Below are positions 29,432 to 41,302 of a stretch of DNA of 64,000 nucleotides, piece by piece. Made by a program: the position numbers and the translations under genes. Positions within the stretch are counted from its first letter, which is position 1, and every line of letters begins with the position of its first letter. The notes under the pieces were generated by a model. The model had not been told where the DNA came from, did not search any database, and was given only the letters and a program-made list of their open reading frames with translations. Source of the stretch: Macrococcus hajekii. GTDB taxonomy: Bacteria > Bacillota > Bacilli > Staphylococcales > Staphylococcaceae. The DNA is taken from positions 25,632 to 89,631 of the forward strand of contig NZ_SCWE01000005.1 in the NCBI RefSeq assembly GCF_004359505.1, read 5' to 3'.

Positions 29432-29525
29432 AGATATAAGTTTATATTTATATCTCATGAGGGATTCTCACCCTCATGAGGTAAAGCTATAACTCAGTTA
29501 TAAATCATTTTACAGTAAAAATCAA
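29432..29525 (-). promoter_or_regulatory. tuf promoter and hairpin leader
   Basis: On the minus strand, -35 TTGATT (29520-29525) and -10 TATAAC (29497-29502) are 17 bases apart. The leader then has a 10-bp hairpin (29454-29463 with 29471-29480, 7-base loop) and an 8-bp hairpin AGATATAA/TTATATCT (29432-29455) ending just before the tuf ribosome site. The two hairpins touch, so they may compete. Confidence 0.7.
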
Positions 29526-29542
29526 ACTAGATAACTTCAGGG

Positions 29543-31624
29543 TTATTGACCTTTATTTTTCTTGATGATTTCTTCAGAAACTGATTTTGGAACTTCTTCG
29601 TAATGGTCGAATACCATTGAGTAAGTACCACGTCCTTGAGTGTTAGAACGTAAGTTAGTTGCATAACCGAACATTTCAGCAAGAGGAACGAATGCACGAA
29701 CAACTTGAGCGTTACCGCGTGCTTCCATACCTTCTACACGTCCACGACGACTTGTAACGTCACCCATGATATCTCCCATGTATTCTTCAGGCATTACGAT
29801 TTCAACTTTCATCATTGGTTCAAGGATGACTGGATCACATTTTTTAGCAGCTTCTTTAAGCGCAAGTGATGCAGCTACTTTGAAGGCCATCTCAGATGAA
29901 TCGACATCATGGTATGAACCATCGAATAATTTCGCTTTAACGTCGATTAATGGATATCCAGCAAGTACACCGTTTTCCATAGCATCTTTAAGACCAGCTT
30001 CTACGGACGGGATATATTCACGAGGTACAACCCCACCGACTACTGCGTTTTCGAATTCGAAACCAGCGCCGACTTCGTTAGGTGTAAACTCGATATGAAC
30101 GTCACCATATTGTCCGCGACCACCAGATTGACGTGAGAATTTACCTTGAACTGCAGCAGCTGTTTTGAACGTTTCACGGTAAGATACCATTGGCGCACCA
30201 ACTGTACATTCAACTTTAAATTCACGTTTCATACGGTCAACTAAGATATCAAGGTGAAGCTCACCCATACCACCGATGATAACTTGTCCTGTTTCAGGAT
30301 CTGTATGCGCGTGGAATGTTGGATCTTCTTCTTGTAACTTAACTAAAGCGTTCGTCATTTTATCTTGGTCAGCTTTAGATTTTGGTTCTACAGATAAGTG
30401 GATAACTGGCTCTGGGAATTCCATAGATTCAAGGATAACTTGAACTTTTTCATCACAAAGTGTATCACCAGTTGTTGTATCTTTAAGACCAACAGCTGCT
30501 GCGATATCTCCAGAATATACTGTAGAGATTTCTTCACGTGAGTTAGCGTGCATCTGCAGGATACGACCTACACGTTCACGTTTACCTTTAGTAGCATTCT
30601 GTACATATGAACCTGAGTTTAATGTACCTGAATACACACGGAAGAATGTTAATTTACCTACGAACGGGTCAGTCATAACTTTGAACGCTAATGCTGCGAA
30701 TGGTTCTGCATCATCAGGTCTAGCTATAATTTCCTGTTCTTCATCATCAGCTGCATGACCAACGATTGGTTTTACATCTAATGGTGATGGTAAGTAGTCA
30801 ATTGCTGCATCAAGCATTAATTGAACACCTTTGTTTTTGAATGCAGTACCAGCTAAAACTGGGTAGAATTCAACATCACAAGTCGCTTGACGGATAGCAG
30901 CTTTCAGTTCATCAACACTGATTTCTTCTCCACCAAGGTATTTTTCCATTAACTCTTCATTGAAGTCTGCAACAGCTTCAATTAAAGATTCACGTTTTGC
31001 TTCTGCATCTGCTAAGTACTCTTCAGGAACATCAGTTACTTCAATGTCAGTACCTAAATCATTTGTATAAGTGTGAAGTTTCATTTCAACTAAATCGATG
31101 ATTGCGTTGAAATCATCTTCAGCACCGATAGGCATTTGAATAGGATGAGCATTAGCTTGTAATCTCTCATGTAAAGTGCCTACAGAATAATCGAAGTCTG
31201 CACCTGTTTTATCCATCTTGTTGATGAATACAATACGAGGTACACCGTAAGTCGTCGCTTGACGCCATACAGTTTCAGTTTGTGGTTCAACACCTGATTG
31301 GGCATCAAGTACAGTAACCGCACCATCAAGTACACGCAGTGAACGTTCTACTTCAACAGTGAAGTCTACGTGACCTGGTGTATCGATGATGTTGATACGG
31401 TGACCATTCCATTGTGCTGTTGTTGCAGCTGAAGTGATCGTGATTCCACGTTCTTGCTCTTGCTCCATCCAGTCCATTTGTGAAGCACCTTCGTGTGTTT
31501 CACCGATTTTATGGATTCGGCCAGTATAATAAAGAATACGTTCAGTCGTAGTCGTTTTACCAGCATCGATGTGAGCCATGATACCAATATTACGAGTGTT
31601 CTTCAAAGAGAATTCTCTTGTCAT
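29543..31624 (-). CDS. fusA: Elongation factor G
   Basis: GTPase driving ribosomal translocation and, with RRF, ribosome recycling. The 693-residue protein has G1 [10 protein letters not shown]3 DTPGHVDFT and G4 [10 protein letters not shown], with domains II-V complete to the C-terminal [16 protein letters not shown]. The start follows AAGGAGA. It is in the str operon after rpsG. Confidence 0.98.
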   Translation of the reverse strand: MTREFSLKNTRNIGIMAHIDAGKTTTTERILYYTGRIHKIGETHEGASQMDWMEQEQERGITITSAATTAQWNGHRINIIDTPGHVDFTVEVERSLRVLDGAVTVLDAQSGVEPQTETVWRQATTYGVPRIVFINKMDKTGADFDYSVGTLHERLQANAHPIQMPIGAEDDFNAIIDLVEMKLHTYTNDLGTDIEVTDVPEEYLADAEAKRESLIEAVADFNEELMEKYLGGEEISVDELKAAIRQATCDVEFYPVLAGTAFKNKGVQLMLDAAIDYLPSPLDVKPIVGHAADDEEQEIIARPDDAEPFAALAFKVMTDPFVGKLTFFRVYSGTLNSGSYVQNATKGKRERVGRILQMHANSREEISTVYSGDIAAAVGLKDTTTGDTLCDEKVQVILESMEFPEPVIHLSVEPKSKADQDKMTNALVKLQEEDPTFHAHTDPETGQVIIGGMGELHLDILVDRMKREFKVECTVGAPMVSYRETFKTAAAVQGKFSRQSGGRGQYGDVHIEFTPNEVGAGFEFENAVVGGVVPREYIPSVEAGLKDAMENGVLAGYPLIDVKAKLFDGSYHDVDSSEMAFKVAASLALKEAAKKCDPVILEPMMKVEIVMPEEYMGDIMGDVTSRRGRVEGMEARGNAQVVRAFVPLAEMFGYATNLRSNTQGRGTYSMVFDHYEEVPKSVSEEIIKKNKGQ

Positions 31625-31722
31625 GGGTATTCTTTCTCCTTCCCGGAATTGGGTTTATATTTAGAAAGAGACCAAAAGCATGCATGGGCCTAGGTTCCCA
31701 GCTGCGATTGGTTACTTTCATC

Positions 31723-32193
31723 TTACCAGCGGTAGTGAGCAAACGCTTTGTTTGCTTCTGCCATTTTATGAGTATCTTCACGCTTCTTAACAGCACCACC
31801 AGTGTTGTTAGCAGCATCTAAGATTTCGTTAGCTAAACGCTCTTCCATCGTTTTTTCTCCACGAAGGCGAGAGTAGTTCACTAACCAGCGTAAACCTAAA
31901 GTAGTACGACGCTCAGCGCGAACTTCTACAGGTACTTGATAGTTAGAACCCCCTACACGGCGAGCTTTAACTTCTAATACAGGCATGATGTTGTTGATCG
32001 CTTCTTCAAAAACTTCCATAGCATCACGACCTGAACGTTCTTGAACTAAGTCAAATGCTGAGTAAAGAATTTTTTGAGCAGTACCACGCTTACCATCAAG
32101 CATGATTTTGTTGATTAATTTAGTAACCAATTTAGAGTTGTGAATTGGATCTGGTAATACGTCTCTTTTTGCAACAGGACCTTTACGAGGCAT
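31723..32193 (-). CDS. rpsG: 30S ribosomal protein S7
   Basis: Primary 16S rRNA 3'-domain binder and, in other bacteria, the autogenous repressor of the str operon. The 156-residue protein starts [16 protein letters not shown] and ends [10 protein letters not shown], the normal length for this lineage. The upstream gap from rpsL carries a possible alternative-pairing RNA structure (see findings). Confidence 0.98.
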   Translation of the reverse strand: MPRKGPVAKRDVLPDPIHNSKLVTKLINKIMLDGKRGTAQKILYSAFDLVQERSGRDAMEVFEEAINNIMPVLEVKARRVGGSNYQVPVEVRAERRTTLGLRWLVNYSRLRGEKTMEERLANEILDAANNTGGAVKKREDTHKMAEANKAFAHYRW

Positions 32194-32227
32194 GTATATG
32201 TCCTCCTTTCCAAGTATATTTATTAGC

Positions 32228-32269
32228 TCATTTAATGTCTAGCCATGACATCGACATTTACATAAATGA
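32228..32269 (-). promoter_or_regulatory. Structured rpsL-rpsG spacer, possible S7 autoregulatory element
   Basis: In the mRNA, TCATTTA (32263-32269) can pair either with the adjacent TAAATG (32255-32260, small hairpin) or with a second TAAATGA (32228-32234). The second option stacks on an ATGTC/GACAT helix, giving a 12-bp stem with an 11-base one-sided bulge. S7 binds the S12-S7 spacer in E. coli; a similar role here is inferred. Confidence 0.45.
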
Positions 32270-32293
32270 AATAATCCAGATAATAAAAATCAA

Positions 32294-32713
32294 TTATTTT
32301 TTAGCTTTTGGTTTTTTAGCACCGTATAATGAACGGCTTTGCATACGACCGTCAACACCTGAAGTATCTAACGCGCCACGAACGATATGGTAACGTACCC
32401 CTGGTAAGTCTTTTACACGTCCACCACGAATAAGTACAACACTATGTTCTTGTAAGTTGTGGCCGATACCAGGAATGTAAGCATTGACTTCGATATTATT
32501 TGATAAACGTACACGTGCATATTTACGTAAAGCTGAGTTAGGTTTTTTAGGTGTCATAGTGCCAACACGAGTACAAACACCACGTTTTTGTGGTGATGCA
32601 ACATCAGTAGCTTTTTTCTTATGACTGTTATAACCTTTGTTCAGTGCAGGTGCAGTTGATTTTTTAATTTTAGAAGTACGAGGCTTCTTAACTAATTGGT
32701 TAATAGTAGGCAT
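32294..32713 (-). CDS. rpsL: 30S ribosomal protein S12
   Basis: Decoding-centre protein. The 139-residue protein has the streptomycin-site segments [11 protein letters not shown] and [12 protein letters not shown] in wild-type form, with no common resistance substitution visible. It is in the str operon between ybxF and rpsG. Confidence 0.98.
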   Translation of the reverse strand: MPTINQLVKKPRTSKIKKSTAPALNKGYNSHKKKATDVASPQKRGVCTRVGTMTPKKPNSALRKYARVRLSNNIEVNAYIPGIGHNLQEHSVVLIRGGRVKDLPGVRYHIVRGALDTSGVDGRMQSRSLYGAKKPKAKK

Positions 32714-32800
32714 TTTGTATGTCCTCCTCCCTGTTCTTTAATTCCACACATCCAGGTGGTTCATTTTTAAAGTAAATAAAAATTTTGTAAGTATAATGGC

Positions 32801-33055
32801 TTACAAACCATTTTTCAAGTAAGCTGCAATCATCGCTTTTACTTGAATTCCAAATCGATTACCGAGTTCTCGACGAGAATCGCTGAATTCAATCGGAATT
32901 TGTTGCTGCTGTGCTTGTACCAGCACATCGGTTAATAAGTGGATATGAACATCCTGTGCAATCACAATAGAGGATGCACGGTGTTCCTTAAGTGTCTTCA
33001 GCGTCTGCTTCAGACCCACTACATATTGATTAGAACGGACTTTTTCATTAGACAT
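32801..33055 (-). CDS. ybxF: L7Ae-type K-turn-binding ribosomal protein (YbxF)
   Basis: Small L7Ae-family protein that binds kink-turn RNA and is ribosome-associated in B. subtilis. The 84-residue protein has the family segments VGLKQTLKTL and ASSIVIAQDVHIHLLTDVL. The ATG at 33055 follows TTGGAGGAT; a start 4 codons upstream overlaps that site. It leads the str operon, which has its own promoter here. Confidence 0.9.
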   Translation of the reverse strand: MSNEKVRSNQYVVGLKQTLKTLKEHRASSIVIAQDVHIHLLTDVLVQAQQQQIPIEFSDSRRELGNRFGIQVKAMIAAYLKNGL

Positions 33056-33091
33056 GATATCCTCCAAAGCGCTTCTTCATCAACCTTAATT

Positions 33092-33120
33092 ATTCTATCA
33101 TCCTTTAGAGAGAGTGTCAA
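33092..33120 (-). promoter_or_regulatory. Promoter of the ybxF-rpsL-rpsG-fusA-tuf operon
   Basis: On the minus strand, a consensus -35 TTGACA (33115-33120) and -10 TAGAAT (33092-33097) are 17 bases apart. It lies right after the rpoC terminator. Confidence 0.9.
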
Positions 33121-33141
33121 CTCTTTCTATAAAATAATAGA

Positions 33142-33164
33142 GGCGGAAGCTATTAAGCTCCGCC
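33142..33164 (-). terminator. Terminator after rpoC
   Basis: On the minus strand, GGCGGAGCT pairs with AGCTTCCGCC with one bulged base and a 4-base loop, followed by the T-rich TCTATTATTTTAT. Confidence 0.75.
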
Positions 33165-33171
33165 CTTATTA

Positions 33172-36100
33172 TTATTCAGTTACAAATGCTTCTTCTGGTT
33201 CAAATTCTGGCATACCTTTTTCGTAGTCAACGCCTGAATAGCGTTTCATACCGGTACCCGCTGGAATTAATTTACCGATGATAACATTTTCTTTAAGTCC
33301 GAGTAAGTCATCACGTTTACCTTTAATTGCAGCATCCGTTAACACACGAGTAGTTTCCTGGAATGATGCAGCAGATAAGAAACTTTCTGTTTCAAGTGAT
33401 GCTTTAGTAATACCAAGTAATACCGGTTTAGCAGTTGCTGGACGTTTTCTGTTTTTAAACACTTCACGGTTAGCATCTGTAAATACGTGAATATCAACTA
33501 ATGCGCCTGGTAACAGTTTTGTATCGCCTGCTTCAATGATACGAACTTTACGCAACATCTGACGAACCATTACTTCTACGTGTTTATCTGAAATTTCAAC
33601 ACCCTGCATACGGTAAACTTTCTGCACTTCTTTAAGCAGATAGCTTTGTGTCGCATTAAGACCTGCCACAGCGAGTAATTCTTTAGGCTCGATAGAACCT
33701 TCTGTCATTACTTCACCACGATTCACTTTTGAACCTACTTCTACTTTAAGACGAGCAGTTGCAGGTGCTAAGTAAGGACGTACCTCATTTTCACCTTTAA
33801 CTTTGATTTCCTGCATACGGTCTTTAACGATATTGATTTCAACTACTTCACCGTTGATTTCAGAGATGATTGCCTGACCTTTTGGATTACGCGCTTCAAA
33901 TAATTCCTGGATACGCGGTAAACCTTGTGTAATATCGGCTCCGGCTACCCCACCTGTATGGAAAGTACGCATTGTAAGCTGTGTACCTGGCTCACCGATA
34001 GACTGTGCAGCGATTGTGCCGACTGCTTCGCCGACTTCCACTTTTTCACCTGTTGCGAGGTTCTTACCGTAACATTTTTCGCATACACCGTGACGCGTAT
34101 TACATGTGAATGCTGAACGGATATGCATTTCTTCAATACCCGCATCAACGATTGTTTTTGCGATTTCAGGAGTAATCAGTTCATTCGCCTTCACGAGAAC
34201 TTCTTGAGTCTCTGGATGACGTAAAGTCTCACGAGAATATCGTCCTTCCAGACGTTCAATGAATGGTTCGATCAACTCTGAACCTTCACGGATTGCTGAA
34301 ACGAGTAAACCGCGGTCTGTATCACAATCTGCCTCACGTACAATAACATCTTGTGCGACGTCAACAAGACGACGTGTTAAGTAACCTGAATCGGCTGTTT
34401 TAAGTGCTGTATCGGCAAGGCCTTTACGCGCCCCGTGTGTTGAGATGAAGTATTCAAGTACCGTCAGACCTTCACGGAATGAAGATTTAATCGGCAACTC
34501 GATAATACGACCAGCCGGGTTGGCCATCAGTCCACGCATACCTGCAAGCTGCGTGAAGTTAGACGCGTTACCACGAGCTCCAGAGTCACTCATCATGAAG
34601 ATCGGGTTAAGGTCATCAAGAGAGTTCATCAGACGAGCTTGAATTTCATCTTTTGCTTTTGTCCAGATATCGATAACAGCAGCATAACGCTCACTTTCAG
34701 TAATTAAACCACGTGTGAACTGTTTAGTCACTTTATCAACTTTCTCTTCAGCTTCACCGATGATCTGTTGTTTATCAGGTAATACCACGATATCAGATAC
34801 ACCTACTGTGATACCAGCACGTGAAGAATATTTGAAACCTAAATCTTTCATTCTATCCAGCATCATTGATGTATCAGTGATATGGAAACGATTGAAGACT
34901 TCAGCGATAACCTGTCCAAGGAACTTCTTGTTAAATGGTTTAACAAGCGGTGTTTCTGCGAGGTATTTCAGTAATCCTTCTTCGGGGATATCATGTGCAT
35001 CAACAAAGTATCGTTCAGGTGTCTTCTCTTCAAGGTTTGTCAATGATGGTTCATTGATGAACGGGAATGATTCCGGCATGATTTCATTGAAGATCACTTT
35101 ACCTACACTTGTGATCAGTAATTGCGTGTTCTGTTTATCAGTGAATGTCGGATTATTAAGTGAGCTTGCACTGATTGCGATTCTTGAATGTAAATGCACA
35201 AAGCCATTTGTGTAAGCTTTGATTACTTCGTTTGTATCTTTGAAGACATGCCCTTCTCCAAGAGAACCCTTACGTTCAAGTGTTAAGTAGTAGTTACCTA
35301 AAACCATATCCTGTGACGGTGTAACAACTGGTTTACCATCTTTCGGGTTCAGGATATTCTGTGCTGCAAGCATCAGCATACGTGCTTCCGCCTGTGCTTC
35401 TTTAGATAACGGTACGTGAACAGCCATTTGGTCACCATCGAAATCGGCATTGTAAGCTGTTGTTACAAGCGGATGAAGACGGATCGCACGCCCCTCAACA
35501 AGCGTTGGTTCAAACGCCTGAATACCTAATCTGTGAAGAGTCGGTGCACGGTTTAAAAGAACTGGATGTTCACGGATAACGTCTTCTAGAACGTCCCATA
35601 CTTCGGCGTCCATACGCTCAATTTTACCTTTGGCGTTTTTGATGTTTGTTGCGATTTCACGTTCGACAAGTTCTTTCATTACAAATGGCTTGAATAATTC
35701 AAGTGCCATTTCTTTTGGAAGACCACATTGATACATTTTAAGGTTTGGACCTACAACGATAACTGAACGACCAGAATAGTCGACACGTTTACCTAATAAG
35801 TTCTGACGGAAACGTCCTTGTTTCCCTTTTAACATATGTGATAAAGATTTAAGCGGACGGTTACCCGGTCCAGTAACAGGGCGACCACGACGACCATTAT
35901 CAATCAGCGCATCAACTGCTTCTTGCAGCATACGCTTTTCGTTCTGAACGATAATACCAGGCGCACCTAAGTCAAGAAGTCGTTTCAGACGGTTATTACG
36001 GTTGATAACCCGACGATATAAGTCGTTCAAATCACTTGTCGCAAAACGGCCCCCATCAAGTTGCACCATCGGACGAATTTCCGGTGGAATGATTGGCAGT

Positions 36101-36789
36101 ACATCTAAAATCATCCATGATGGATCATTACCGGAATGACGGAATGATTCAACCACTTCAAGACGTTTAATCGCTCTCGTTAAACGTTGACCTGTTGCAG
36201 ATTCGAGCTCTTCACGCAGTGATTTTAATTCTCCATCCAGATCGATTGTTGTCAGCAAGTCTTTAATGGCTTCAGCACCCATCTTAGCAGTGAACTGACC
36301 TGGGAATTTATCGTAATATTCACGATATTCACGTTCAGATAATAATGATTTCTTCTCAAGACCTGTCGGACCTGGATCAATCACTGCATAAGAAGCAAAG
36401 TAAATGACTTCTTCCAGTGAACGAGGTGACATATCAAGCAGGAGTCCCATACGACTTGGAATTCCTTTGAAATACCAGATATGTGATACAGGTGCTGCAA
36501 GTTCGATATGTCCCATACGTTCACGACGTACTTTAGACTTCGTTACTTCTACACCACAGCGGTCACAGACCATGCCTTTATAGCGAACACGTTTGTATTT
36601 ACCACAGCTACATTCCCAGTCTTTTGTTGGACCGAAAATCTTCTCACAGAATAAACCATCTCTTTCAGGTTTTAACGTACGGTAGTTAATTGTTTCTGGC
36701 TTTTTAACTTCACCAAAACTCCATGAACGGATTTTTTCAGGTGAAGCGAGACCTATCTTCATGTAATGAAAGTTATTTACATCAATCAA
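33172..36789 (-). CDS. rpoC: RNA polymerase subunit beta'
   Basis: Largest catalytic subunit of RNA polymerase. The 1205-residue protein has the N-terminal zinc site ([20 protein letters not shown]), the magnesium motif NADFDGDQ, and the second zinc site around [13 protein letters not shown]. It starts at TTG after GAGGAGG at 7-base spacing, giving [13 protein letters not shown]. The C-terminus is complete. Confidence 0.98.
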   Translation of the reverse strand: MIDVNNFHYMKIGLASPEKIRSWSFGEVKKPETINYRTLKPERDGLFCEKIFGPTKDWECSCGKYKRVRYKGMVCDRCGVEVTKSKVRRERMGHIELAAPVSHIWYFKGIPSRMGLLLDMSPRSLEEVIYFASYAVIDPGPTGLEKKSLLSEREYREYYDKFPGQFTAKMGAEAIKDLLTTIDLDGELKSLREELESATGQRLTRAIKRLEVVESFRHSGNDPSWMILDVLPIIPPEIRPMVQLDGGRFATSDLNDLYRRVINRNNRLKRLLDLGAPGIIVQNEKRMLQEAVDALIDNGRRGRPVTGPGNRPLKSLSHMLKGKQGRFRQNLLGKRVDYSGRSVIVVGPNLKMYQCGLPKEMALELFKPFVMKELVEREIATNIKNAKGKIERMDAEVWDVLEDVIREHPVLLNRAPTLHRLGIQAFEPTLVEGRAIRLHPLVTTAYNADFDGDQMAVHVPLSKEAQAEARMLMLAAQNILNPKDGKPVVTPSQDMVLGNYYLTLERKGSLGEGHVFKDTNEVIKAYTNGFVHLHSRIAISASSLNNPTFTDKQNTQLLITSVGKVIFNEIMPESFPFINEPSLTNLEEKTPERYFVDAHDIPEEGLLKYLAETPLVKPFNKKFLGQVIAEVFNRFHITDTSMMLDRMKDLGFKYSSRAGITVGVSDIVVLPDKQQIIGEAEEKVDKVTKQFTRGLITESERYAAVIDIWTKAKDEIQARLMNSLDDLNPIFMMSDSGARGNASNFTQLAGMRGLMANPAGRIIELPIKSSFREGLTVLEYFISTHGARKGLADTALKTADSGYLTRRLVDVAQDVIVREADCDTDRGLLVSAIREGSELIEPFIERLEGRYSRETLRHPETQEVLVKANELITPEIAKTIVDAGIEEMHIRSAFTCNTRHGVCEKCYGKNLATGEKVEVGEAVGTIAAQSIGEPGTQLTMRTFHTGGVAGADITQGLPRIQELFEARNPKGQAIISEINGEVVEINIVKDRMQEIKVKGENEVRPYLAPATARLKVEVGSKVNRGEVMTEGSIEPKELLAVAGLNATQSYLLKEVQKVYRMQGVEISDKHVEVMVRQMLRKVRIIEAGDTKLLPGALVDIHVFTDANREVFKNRKRPATAKPVLLGITKASLETESFLSAASFQETTRVLTDAAIKGKRDDLLGLKENVIIGKLIPAGTGMKRYSGVDYEKGMPEFEPEEAFVTE

Positions 36790-36816
36790 AGCCCTACCTC
36801 CTCAAGTTTTTATATT

Positions 36817-36858
36817 AAAAGCGTGCTTTTGAAAAGAGATATAACGCCGTTATATCTC
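36817..36858 (-). promoter_or_regulatory. Two tandem hairpins in the rpoB-rpoC spacer
   Basis: In the mRNA, a 10-bp stem GAGATATAAC/GTTATATCTC with loop GGC (36836-36858) is followed by TTTTC, then by AAAAGC/GCTTTT with a 2-base loop (36817-36830) before the rpoC ribosome site. A weak attenuator or an RNA-processing site is possible. Confidence 0.5.
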
Positions 36859-36881
36859 AAGTCAAAAGTACATCGTCAGAA

Positions 36882-39800
36882 TTATTTTTCAGTTACTTCA
36901 GTTGTTTCCTGAGGTACGTTTAAATTGATTTTATTATCATTGTAATCGTCATCCTCAAGGTCACGCATTTCGATTTCTTCATCCTTATTATCCATCACTT
37001 TAACGTCAAGACCTAAACTTTGAAGTTCTTTCATCAATACGCGGAATGATTCAGGAACACCTGGTTTCGGAATATTCTCACCTTTAACGATTGCTTCATA
37101 AGTTTTAACACGGCCGACTGTATCATCTGATTTATAAGTCAGGATTTCTTGTAAGGTATATGCAGCACCGTATGCTTCAAGTGCCCATACTTCCATCTCA
37201 CCGAAACGCTGACCACCGAACTGAGCTTTACCACCCAGTGGCTGCTGAGTAACAAGTGAGTAAGGTCCAGTTGAACGTGCATGGAGTTTATCGTCAACCA
37301 TGTGAGCAAGTTTCAGCATGTACATCACGCCGACTGATACACGGTTGTCGAATGGTTCACCTGTACGACCGTCATAAAGGACTGTCTTACCATCACGGGC
37401 CATACCTGCTTCTTCAATTGTTGACCATACATCTTCATCGTTCGCTCCATCAAAGACAGGAGATGCAACGTGTAAGCCTAAATATTTAGCAGCCATACCT
37501 AAATGCAATTCAAGTACTTGTCCGATATTCATACGAGACGGTACACCCAGGGGATTAAGCATGATATCGATTGGACGACCATCAGGCATAAATGGCATAT
37601 CTTCTTCAGGTAAGATACGGGAGATAACCCCTTTATTACCGTGACGACCACACATTTTATCCCCTACATGGATTTTACGTTTCTGTACGATGTAGACGCG
37701 GACCAATTGATTCACACCAGGTGATAACTCATCGCCATCCTCACGATTAAAGACTTTAACATCAAGTACAATACCACCTGCACCATGTGGTACACGAAGG
37801 GAAGTATCACGTACTTCACGCGCTTTTTCACCGAAAATTGCATGTAATAAACGTTCTTCAGCTGTCAATTCAGTAACCCCTTTAGGTGTTACTTTACCGA
37901 CTAGGATATCGCCATCTTTAACTTCAGCACCTACGTAAATAATACCGCGGTCATCTAAGTTTTTAAGAGCGTTATCTGAAACGTTTGGAATATCACGTGT
38001 AATCTCTTCAGGTCCAAGTTTAGTATCACGAGCTTCTGACTCATATTCTTCAATATGAATAGATGTATACACGTCATCTTTAACGAGACGCTCACTCATG
38101 ATAACCGCATCCTCGTAGTTATAACCATCCCATGTCATGAAACCGACAACAACGTTACGACCAAGTGCCATCTCACCGAGTTCCATAGAAGGACCATCTG
38201 CTAAAATTTCGCCTTTTGTCACAACGTCACCAACTGCAACGATTGGACGCTGGTTATAACATGTTCCTGAGTTTGAACGAGCAAATTTAGATAATTTGTA
38301 AGTATCTAAATCTGTTTCGATTTCTTTGCCGCCTTCTTCAACGATACGACGGACTTTAATTTGACGTGCTTCAACGTGTTCAACACGTCCTTTATATTTA
38401 GCAACAACCGCTGCACCAGAGTCACGCGCAGCAACGTGTTCCATACCTGTGCCGACGAACGGCGCTTCAGGGTTCATAAGAGGCACTGCTTGACGTTGCA
38501 TGTTCGCACCCATCAATGCACGGTTAGAGTCATCGTTTTCTAAGAACGGAATACATGCAGTCGCAGCCGATACAACCTGTTTCGGTGATACATCCATATA
38601 ATCCATACGTGTACGTGGCATCTTCGTATTATCGCCGCGGAAACGACAGACAACTTCCTCATTAACGAAATGACCTTCTTCATCTAATACTGAATTCGCC
38701 TGTGCCACTACATAGGCATCTTCTTCATCAGCTGTTAAGTAGTCAATCTGATCTGTAACACGGTTCGTTTCAATATCAACTTTGCGGTACGGCGTTTCAA
38801 TGAAACCAAATTCATTCACACGCGCATAACTTGATAATGAGTTGATCAGACCGATGTTAGGTCCCTCAGGTGTCTCGATTGGACACATACGACCATAGTG
38901 AGAATAGTGGACGTCACGTACTTCCATACCAGCACGTTCACGAGTTAAACCGCCGGGTCCTAAGGCAGATAAACGACGTTTGTGCGTTAATTCCGCTAAT
39001 GGATTCGCCTGGTCCATGAACTGTGATAACTGTGAGCTACCAAAGAATTCTTTAATAGATGCAATCACTGGACGGATATTGATCAATTGCTGTGGTGTGA
39101 TAGATTCAGTGTCCTGAATACTCATACGCTCGCGCACGACACGTTCCATACGTGATAAACCGATACGGAACTGATTCTGCAGTAATTCACCGACTGAACG
39201 CAGACGACGGTTACCTAAGTGATCGATATCATCTGTGAAGCCGACGCCATGCAGTAAGTTGAAGAAGTAGCTGATTGAAGAAATGATATCAGCTGGTGTA
39301 ATGCTCTTCACTTCCTCATCAGGGAAGGCATTACCAATGATTGTTGTTGTACGTTTCTCTTCATCGCCAGGAATGTAGACTTTGATAGACTGCATCTCAA
39401 CAGGTTCATCAAGTAAACCATTATCAAGCTCATACACTTTCAGGTTTGCATTGTTTTCAAGTACATCGATAATCTGATCTAAATTACGACGGTCAAGCAA
39501 TGTCCCTTCTTCAGCAACGATTTCACCTGTTTCAACGTCAACAATCGGCTCAGCAAGTGTCTGGTTAAACAGACGGTGCTTAAGATGAAGTTTTTTGTTC
39601 ATTTTATAACGACCAACACTTGCTAAATCATAGCGTTTTGGGTCGAAAAAACGAGAATAAAGAAGACTTCTCGCATTATCTACTGTAGGTGGTTCACCTG
39701 GGCGTAGACGTTCATATATTTCAAGTAACGCTGATTCAACTGAATCAGTATTATCTTTATCAAGGGCATTACGTAGAAATTCATTGTCACCTAATAAATC

Positions 39801-40424
39801 GATAATTTCCTGATCACTTGAGAAACCAAGTGCACGCAAAAGAACAGTAATTGGTAATTTACGTGTACGGTCAATACGAACATATACGATATCTTTCGCA
39901 TCTGTTTCATATTCAAGCCATGCACCACGGTTCGGAATGACAGTTGCACCGAAACTTACTTTACCGTTCTTATCGACTTTATCGTTGAAGTAAACAGAAG
40001 GGGAGCGGACAAGCTGTGATACAATAACACGTTCAGCACCATTGATAACGAATGTGCCTGTATCTGTCATCAATGGGAAATCACCCATGAAGACTTCCTG
40101 TTCTTTCACTTCACCTGTTTCTTTAATGATTAGACGAACTTTAACACGTAAAGGTGCAGAATAAGTCGCATCGCGATTTTTAGCTTCATCTAAATCATAT
40201 TTAGGTTCGCCAAGTCTATAGTCTACGAACTCAAGTGATAGGTTGCCTGTGAAGTCTTCAATAGGAGAAATGTCACGGAACATTTCAAGAAGGCCTTCTT
40301 CAAGGAACCATTCATAAGATTTCGTTTGAATCTCGATTAAGTTCGGTAATTCTAAAATTTCGGAGATACGGGCGTAACTTCTACGCTCACGATGTCTTCC
40401 GTACTGGATAAGTTGACCTGTCAA
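36882..40424 (-). CDS. rpoB: RNA polymerase subunit beta
   Basis: Catalytic subunit and rifampicin target. The 1180-residue protein is near-identical in its core to S. aureus RpoB as remembered. The rifampicin region ([20 protein letters not shown]) is wild type. A GTG at 40433 is in frame but overlaps the GAGGGG ribosome site; the TTG at 40424 at 8-base spacing aligns with the S. aureus start (MAGQVVQYG; here MTGQLIQYG). The long leader contains a terminator-like hairpin. Confidence 0.97.
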   Translation of the reverse strand: MTGQLIQYGRHRERRSYARISEILELPNLIEIQTKSYEWFLEEGLLEMFRDISPIEDFTGNLSLEFVDYRLGEPKYDLDEAKNRDATYSAPLRVKVRLIIKETGEVKEQEVFMGDFPLMTDTGTFVINGAERVIVSQLVRSPSVYFNDKVDKNGKVSFGATVIPNRGAWLEYETDAKDIVYVRIDRTRKLPITVLLRALGFSSDQEIIDLLGDNEFLRNALDKDNTDSVESALLEIYERLRPGEPPTVDNARSLLYSRFFDPKRYDLASVGRYKMNKKLHLKHRLFNQTLAEPIVDVETGEIVAEEGTLLDRRNLDQIIDVLENNANLKVYELDNGLLDEPVEMQSIKVYIPGDEEKRTTTIIGNAFPDEEVKSITPADIISSISYFFNLLHGVGFTDDIDHLGNRRLRSVGELLQNQFRIGLSRMERVVRERMSIQDTESITPQQLINIRPVIASIKEFFGSSQLSQFMDQANPLAELTHKRRLSALGPGGLTRERAGMEVRDVHYSHYGRMCPIETPEGPNIGLINSLSSYARVNEFGFIETPYRKVDIETNRVTDQIDYLTADEEDAYVVAQANSVLDEEGHFVNEEVVCRFRGDNTKMPRTRMDYMDVSPKQVVSAATACIPFLENDDSNRALMGANMQRQAVPLMNPEAPFVGTGMEHVAARDSGAAVVAKYKGRVEHVEARQIKVRRIVEEGGKEIETDLDTYKLSKFARSNSGTCYNQRPIVAVGDVVTKGEILADGPSMELGEMALGRNVVVGFMTWDGYNYEDAVIMSERLVKDDVYTSIHIEEYESEARDTKLGPEEITRDIPNVSDNALKNLDDRGIIYVGAEVKDGDILVGKVTPKGVTELTAEERLLHAIFGEKAREVRDTSLRVPHGAGGIVLDVKVFNREDGDELSPGVNQLVRVYIVQKRKIHVGDKMCGRHGNKGVISRILPEEDMPFMPDGRPIDIMLNPLGVPSRMNIGQVLELHLGMAAKYLGLHVASPVFDGANDEDVWSTIEEAGMARDGKTVLYDGRTGEPFDNRVSVGVMYMLKLAHMVDDKLHARSTGPYSLVTQQPLGGKAQFGGQRFGEMEVWALEAYGAAYTLQEILTYKSDDTVGRVKTYEAIVKGENIPKPGVPESFRVLMKELQSLGLDVKVMDNKDEEIEMRDLEDDDYNDNKINLNVPQETTEVTEK

Positions 40425-40475
40425 CAGATTCACCCCTCAAAGATTGTAATGACTCACTTGCTCATAAGACAAAAA

Positions 40476-40505
40476 GAAAACGGAATTCATATTAACTCCA
40501 TTTTC
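40476..40505 (-). promoter_or_regulatory. Terminator-like hairpin (candidate attenuator) in the rpoB leader
   Basis: In the mRNA, GAAAATGGA pairs with TCCGTTTTC (9 pairs with one U-G) around a 12-base loop and is followed directly by TTTTTGTC. It lies between the rpoB promoter and start codon, where intrinsic termination would lower rpoBC expression. Confidence 0.6.
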
Positions 40506-40585
40506 ACCATATATGACTGTCTCCATCTTGCTAATATGAGCTAGAAAAGTACATACTTATTGAATTTAAAATTTAACATTCTATT

Positions 40586-40614
40586 ACTATAACAGACGAC
40601 AAGTTGCTAGTCAA
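40586..40614 (-). promoter_or_regulatory. Promoter of rpoBC
   Basis: On the minus strand, -35 TTGACT (40609-40614) and -10 TATAGT (40586-40591) are 17 bases apart. The -35 overlaps the stop of the upstream methyltransferase gene. The leader to the rpoB start is about 155 bases. Confidence 0.85.
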
Positions 40615-41210
40615 CCTTTTACACTCTTTAAAATATAATAACCTTTATCTTTTGCTAGCACTTCAATATTACCAAATAGCTCAGTCATACGTTTCTTTGC
40701 AGATGGCATACCTTGCTTCTTCTGAATAACAACATACAGCGCACCCTTAGTATTCAATTTGTCGTAACTCTGATCGAGTATTTTATTGACTACCTCTTTG
40801 CCTGCACGAATCGGCGGGTTGGTCAGAACTGCGTCGAACGATGAAGCAACAGAGTCAAGTGCATCACTTTTGTAGATTGTAACATTTGAGATGCCATTGT
40901 TTTGCGCATTCAACTGCGCTAATTCAAGCGCCCGGCCATTCACATCAATCATATGAACACGATTTTCAGGATGAATTTTTGCAACCATCAAGCCGATCGG
41001 TCCATAACCACATCCTACATCCAGTATCGATGCATCACCGACACTTTCTTTCAGAAACACTCTGACAAGCAGATCAGAACCAAAATCGATGCTGCCCTTT
41101 GAAAAAACACCGCTATCTGTCTTAAGTTCCAGCTTGCTTTCTTCATATGTATATGTAAAGTGAACAGGATTTGAAGCAACATTCTGCTCTTCACTATAGT
41201 AGTGACTCAT
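40611..41210 (-). CDS. RsmC/RlmG-like class I methyltransferase (YbxB)
   Basis: SAM-dependent methyltransferase, probably acting on guanine-N2 in rRNA by family analogy. The 199-residue protein has the SAM motif ILDVGCGYGPIGL, the acidic motif MIDVNGRAL and the catalytic NPPIRAG. It occupies the same position as ybxB of B. subtilis, between rplL and rpoB. The target is not known to me. Confidence 0.88.
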   Translation of the reverse strand: MSHYYSEEQNVASNPVHFTYTYEESKLELKTDSGVFSKGSIDFGSDLLVRVFLKESVGDASILDVGCGYGPIGLMVAKIHPENRVHMIDVNGRALELAQLNAQNNGISNVTIYKSDALDSVASSFDAVLTNPPIRAGKEVVNKILDQSYDKLNTKGALYVVIQKKQGMPSAKKRMTELFGNIEVLAKDKGYYILKSVKG

Positions 41211-41257
41211 TGATAGCCTCCCATGAGAACTGTGATTTACTCAATTTAAATACAAAA

Positions 41258-41289
41258 ACAAAACCCGTTATTATCATAACGGGTTTTGT
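41258..41289 (-). terminator. Terminator after rplJ-rplL
   Basis: A perfect 14-bp stem (41258-41271 with 41276-41289) around a 4-base loop; on the minus strand it continues as TTTTGTATTT. Downstream rpoBC has its own promoter, so rplJL and rpoBC are at least partly separate. Confidence 0.9.
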
Positions 41290-41302
41290 ATGGAAGTGAC
41301 AA

